Shown one piece after another: positions 61,349 through 64,000 of a stretch of 64,000 nucleotides of DNA. Position 1 is the first letter of the stretch. Every line of letters begins with the position of its first letter. A model generated the notes under the pieces. The model did no database searches. It saw only the letters and a program-made list of their open reading frames with translations, and was not told where the DNA came from. Source of the DNA: Nocardia sp. (GTDB taxonomy: Bacteria; Actinomycetota; Actinomycetes; Mycobacteriales; Mycobacteriaceae). The stretch spans positions 112,674 through 176,673 of the forward strand of contig NZ_JAODNK010000073.1 of the NCBI RefSeq assembly GCF_025465275.1, written 5' to 3'. The translations under genes were made by a program, and so were the position numbers.

Positions 61349-62511
61349 CCGGGCTGAGAGTCCAATTCACTCGGTGCAGCGGCGAATTCGGGTGGCAGGT
61401 GCTCGGCGGCGAGCCTCGCGCCGAGTCGTCGCAGCAATACCGCACCGTCGGTGAAGCACCGCCGCACGTCCGGTTCGATCTCCGTCAGCGAATAGACGGC
61501 CGTGAATCCCGCCGTGCGTAACCGTTTGGCGGTCAGCGTATTCCGCCCGCAGACGGCAACGACCGGCACATCCGCCTCCCCGGCCGCTGCAGCGACACCG
61601 GCGGGGGCCTTGCCGTACAGCGTCTGCTCGTCGAGCATGCCCTCTCCGGTCACGACCAGATCCGCACCGGCGAGCTGTGCACCGAAATCGACCAGCTCCA
61701 GCACCAATTCGATGCCGGGGCGCAGCGTTGCGCCGAGCACGGCGACCGCCGCGAACCCGACCCCGCCTGCAGCACCGGCCCCCGCACGGTCCCGCAGATC
61801 ATTGCCGGTAGCCTCGGCGATAACGTCCGCCCAGTGGGTGAGCGCCGCATCCAGGGCCGCCACTTGCGCACCGTCCGCGCCCTTCTGGGGACCGTAGACG
61901 GCGGCCGCGCCGTGTGGACCGGTCAGCGGATTGTCCACATCACAGGCGACGGTGATCTCGACCCCAGCCAGCCGTTCGCGCAGGGCCGCAAGGTCGATCG
62001 TGTCCAGCCGATCCAATGCCGCACCGCCGTCGCCGATGTCGGCTCCTTCGGCGTCGAGCAGGCGGGCACCGAGCGCCCGCAGCAGTCCCGCGCCGCCATC
62101 GGTACTCGCGCTGCCGCCGATGCCGAGCACAACCCGGCGACAGCCGGCGGTGATCGCCGCGTCGATCACCTCTCCGGTCCCCCGGCTGGTGGCCGTCATG
62201 GGTGCGAACTCCCCGCCGGGCAACCGGACCAGCCCGGAGACATCCGCCAGCTCCACGACGGCGATCTCGCCGCGCCGCGCATAGCTGGTCTCGACCGGCT
62301 CGCCGGTAGGCCCGGTGGCGCGCACCGGAATCGCGACGAACCCGGCTGCCACCGCCGCCGCGACGGTCCCGTCACCGCCGTCGGCGACGGGCACGACCGA
62401 CACGTCCGCGTTCGGCAGCACGTGCCGAATACCGGCCGCGACGGCCGCGCCGACCTCCGCGGCGGTCATCGACCCCTTGAACTTGTCGGACGCGATCAAT
62501 ACGCGGGCCAT
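61345..62511 (-). CDS. glxK: Glycerate kinase (glxK/garK family)
   Basis: A 388-residue class I glycerate 2-kinase phosphorylating D-glycerate, the end of glyoxylate use by the glycerate pathway. Family blocks include ASDKFKGSMTAAEV, VPVADGGDGTV, GIGGSASTDGGAG, and GEGMLDEQTLYGKAP. ATG 62511 follows GAGGG and lies 9 bases after the glyoxylate carboligase stop, with the same strand, so the two are cotranscribed. Tartronate-semialdehyde reductase, the step between them, is not in the window. Confidence 0.92.
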   Translation of the reverse strand: MARVLIASDKFKGSMTAAEVGAAVAAGIRHVLPNADVSVVPVADGGDGTVAAAVAAGFVAIPVRATGPTGEPVETSYARRGEIAVVELADVSGLVRLPGGEFAPMTATSRGTGEVIDAAITAGCRRVVLGIGGSASTDGGAGLLRALGARLLDAEGADIGDGGAALDRLDTIDLAALRERLAGVEITVACDVDNPLTGPHGAAAVYGPQKGADGAQVAALDAALTHWADVIAEATGNDLRDRAGAGAAGGVGFAAVAVLGATLRPGIELVLELVDFGAQLAGADLVVTGEGMLDEQTLYGKAPAGVAAAAGEADVPVVAVCGRNTLTAKRLRTAGFTAVYSLTEIEPDVRRCFTDGAVLLRRLGARLAAEHLPPEFAAAPSELDSQPG

Positions 62512-62519
62512 CGAATCCC

Positions 62520-64000
62520 TCAGTCCAGCAGTGCGATTGCGGTGGGCGCGTCCGCGGCGGTTTCGGCCAGCTCCTCGAATTCGACGATATTGTCGATTTC
62601 GAGGCCCATGGACACATTCGTGACCCGCTCCAGGATGCACTCCACCACCACGGGCACGCCGTATTCGGCGATCAGCTTCTTCGCCTGCTCCAGTGCGGGC
62701 CCGATCCCGTCCGGCTGGAAGACCCGAATTGCCTTGCAGCCCAGACCCTCCACCACCTTGACGTGGTCGACGCCGTAGCCGCCGACCTCCGGGCTGTTGA
62801 TATTGTCGAAGTCGAGCTGGACGTAGTAGTCCATGCTGAACGCCCGCTGCGCCTGACGGATCAGACCCAGGTACGAGTTGTTCACCAGCACATGGATATA
62901 CGGGATGCCGAACTGGGCGCCGACGGCCAATTCCTCGATGAGGAACTGGAAGTCGTAGTCACCGGAGATGGCCACCACGGTGGCATCGGGATCGGCCGTG
63001 GCGACGCCGAGGGCGGCGGGCAGGGTCCAGCCCAGCGGCCCGGCCTGGCCCGCATTGATCCAGTGCCGCGGCTTGTAGACGTGCAGCAGCTGCGCCGCCT
63101 GGATCTGCGACAGGCCGATGGTGCTGACGTAGCGGGTATCGCGATCGAATGCCTTGTTCATCTCCTCCCAGACCCGTTGCGGTTTCAGCGGCACCGCGTC
63201 GAAGTGAGTCTTGCGCTGCCCCACCTGCTTTCGGGCCCGGACCTGACCGGCCCAGTCGGTCCTGTCGGTCAGCGTGCCCAGCGCCGCCATCTCCTGGGCG
63301 ACCTCGATGAACACCTGCAGCGCCGCACCCGCATCGGAGGTGATGCCGAAGTCCGGGGCGAACACCCGGCCGATCTGCGTCGGCTCGATATCGACGTGCA
63401 CGAAAGTGCGGTCCCGCGTATAGGTTTCGATGCCGCCGGTGTGCCGGTTGGCCCAACGATTGCCGATACCCAACACGAAATCCGACTCCAGCAGCGTCGC
63501 ATTGCCGTAGCGGTGCGAAGTCTGCAACCCGACCATGCCCGCATGCAGCAGGTGATCATCGGGAATCGTGCCCCAGCCCATCAGGGTCGGCACCACCGGA
63601 ATCCCGGTCAGCTCGGCGAATTCGACGAGCAGGTCCGCCGCACCGGCATTCACAATGCCGCCGCCCGCCACGATCAGCGGGCGCTCGGCCGTGTTCAGCA
63701 TGACAAGGGCCTTCTCGGCCTGGGCTCGGGTCGCGGCCGGACGATGCACCTGCAGCGGCTCGTAAGTCTCGATATCGAACTCGATTTCGGCGAGTTGCAC
63801 ATCGATCGGCAGGTCGATCAGCACCGGTCCCGGTCGGCCCTCGCGCATGAGGTGGAACGCCTTCTGGAAGGTCCCCGGCACCTGCGCGGGCTCCAGCACG
63901 GTGACCGCCCACTTGCTCACCGGCGCGGCGATGGAGGCGATATCGACTGCCTGGAAGTCCTCCTTGTGCAGCTTCGCCACCGGCGCCTGCCCGGTAATGC
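62520..64000 (-). CDS. gcl: Glyoxylate carboligase, C-terminal part
   Basis: Gcl condenses two glyoxylates to tartronate semialdehyde with release of CO2, using thiamine diphosphate and FAD. About 493 residues are visible; the frame is open beyond base 64000 and reads ITGQAPVAKLHKEDFQAVDI at the edge, so about 90-100 N-terminal residues are missing. The GDYDFQFLIEELAVG thiamine-binding region, NNSYLGLIRQAQRAF, and VMLNTAERPLIVAGGG-type central domain are typical of Gcl. The window omits the residue (valine in place of glutamate) that is unusual for this enzyme. Transcribed with glycerate kinase. Confidence 0.93.
   Translation of the reverse strand, partial: ITGQAPVAKLHKEDFQAVDIASIAAPVSKWAVTVLEPAQVPGTFQKAFHLMREGRPGPVLIDLPIDVQLAEIEFDIETYEPLQVHRPAATRAQAEKALVMLNTAERPLIVAGGGIVNAGAADLLVEFAELTGIPVVPTLMGWGTIPDDHLLHAGMVGLQTSHRYGNATLLESDFVLGIGNRWANRHTGGIETYTRDRTFVHVDIEPTQIGRVFAPDFGITSDAGAALQVFIEVAQEMAALGTLTDRTDWAGQVRARKQVGQRKTHFDAVPLKPQRVWEEMNKAFDRDTRYVSTIGLSQIQAAQLLHVYKPRHWINAGQAGPLGWTLPAALGVATADPDATVVAISGDYDFQFLIEELAVGAQFGIPYIHVLVNNSYLGLIRQAQRAFSMDYYVQLDFDNINSPEVGGYGVDHVKVVEGLGCKAIRVFQPDGIGPALEQAKKLIAEYGVPVVVECILERVTNVSMGLEIDNIVEFEELAETAADAPTAIALLD

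Noticed and set aside
1..64000. CRISPR array, rRNA or tRNA genes
   Set aside because: No regularly spaced repeats and no rRNA or tRNA signature were seen by eye; this is not a computed search.

Overview
The window looks like chromosomal DNA of a high-GC actinomycete of the Mycobacteriales, most probably a Nocardia. Clues are the strong G/C bias at third codon positions, frequent GTG/TTG starts with AGGAGG-type ribosome sites, an F420-type LLM oxidoreductase, a class I (Fe-S) fumarase, an EthA-like Baeyer-Villiger monooxygenase, an L,D-transpeptidase, a recC-recB-recD operon and a ureF-ureG-ureD trio. The genus is inferred from gene content; there is no rRNA or tRNA gene in the window.

Layout. 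1-12.7 kb: the 3' part of a Wadjet-type SMC ATPase (JetC, TIGR02680 family), a four-helix membrane protein, a metallophosphoesterase, a secreted M15 peptidase, class I fumarase, a decayed TnpB insertion element and a MarR regulator. 12.7-18.1 kb: a stressosome operon (RsbR-, RsbS-, RsbT-, RsbX-like proteins, then one polypeptide joining RsbU-type phosphatase to an RsbW-type kinase) followed by an RsbV-like STAS gene; a SigF/SigB-like promoter lies in front. 18.2-27.4 kb: LLM oxidoreductase, a cyclodeaminase-family protein, L,D-transpeptidase, a divergent FolD lacking the usual catalytic lysine, a YdcF protein, a methyltransferase/HAD pair, an APH(6)-like kinase and a DHA2 drug exporter. 27.4-30.6 kb: a three-gene cluster (SPFH-GYF protein, zinc-ribbon membrane protein, small membrane protein) that resembles Bacillus ydjGHI. 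30.8-37.3 kb: SDR and aldehyde dehydrogenase with a divergent TetR gene and two matching operators, a small membrane protein, the EthA homologue and an alpha/beta hydrolase.

37.5-46.6 kb: recD, recB, recC (transcribed recC to recD), encoding the RecBCD helicase-nuclease. 46.8-51.9 kb: a small conserved-looking ORF, a secreted serine hydrolase, type II NADH dehydrogenase, and two tandem secreted glycine-zipper paralogues of unknown function. 51.9-54.1 kb: ureF-ureG-ureD without urease structural genes beside them. 54.2-64.0 kb: a glyoxylate/glycolate module: FAH-family hydrolase, GlcD-GlcF-type oxidase, ACS-family transporter, serine-glyoxylate aminotransferase, IclR regulator, glycerate kinase and glyoxylate carboligase (cut by the window end).

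The most interesting points are the RsbU-kinase fusion inside a complete stressosome operon, the FolD paralogue with Leu at the cyclohydrolase lysine position lying two genes from a cyclodeaminase-family protein, the PspA-less ydjGHI-like cluster, the JetC gene that ends its operon without jetD, and a repeated inverted-repeat element in two intergenic regions.
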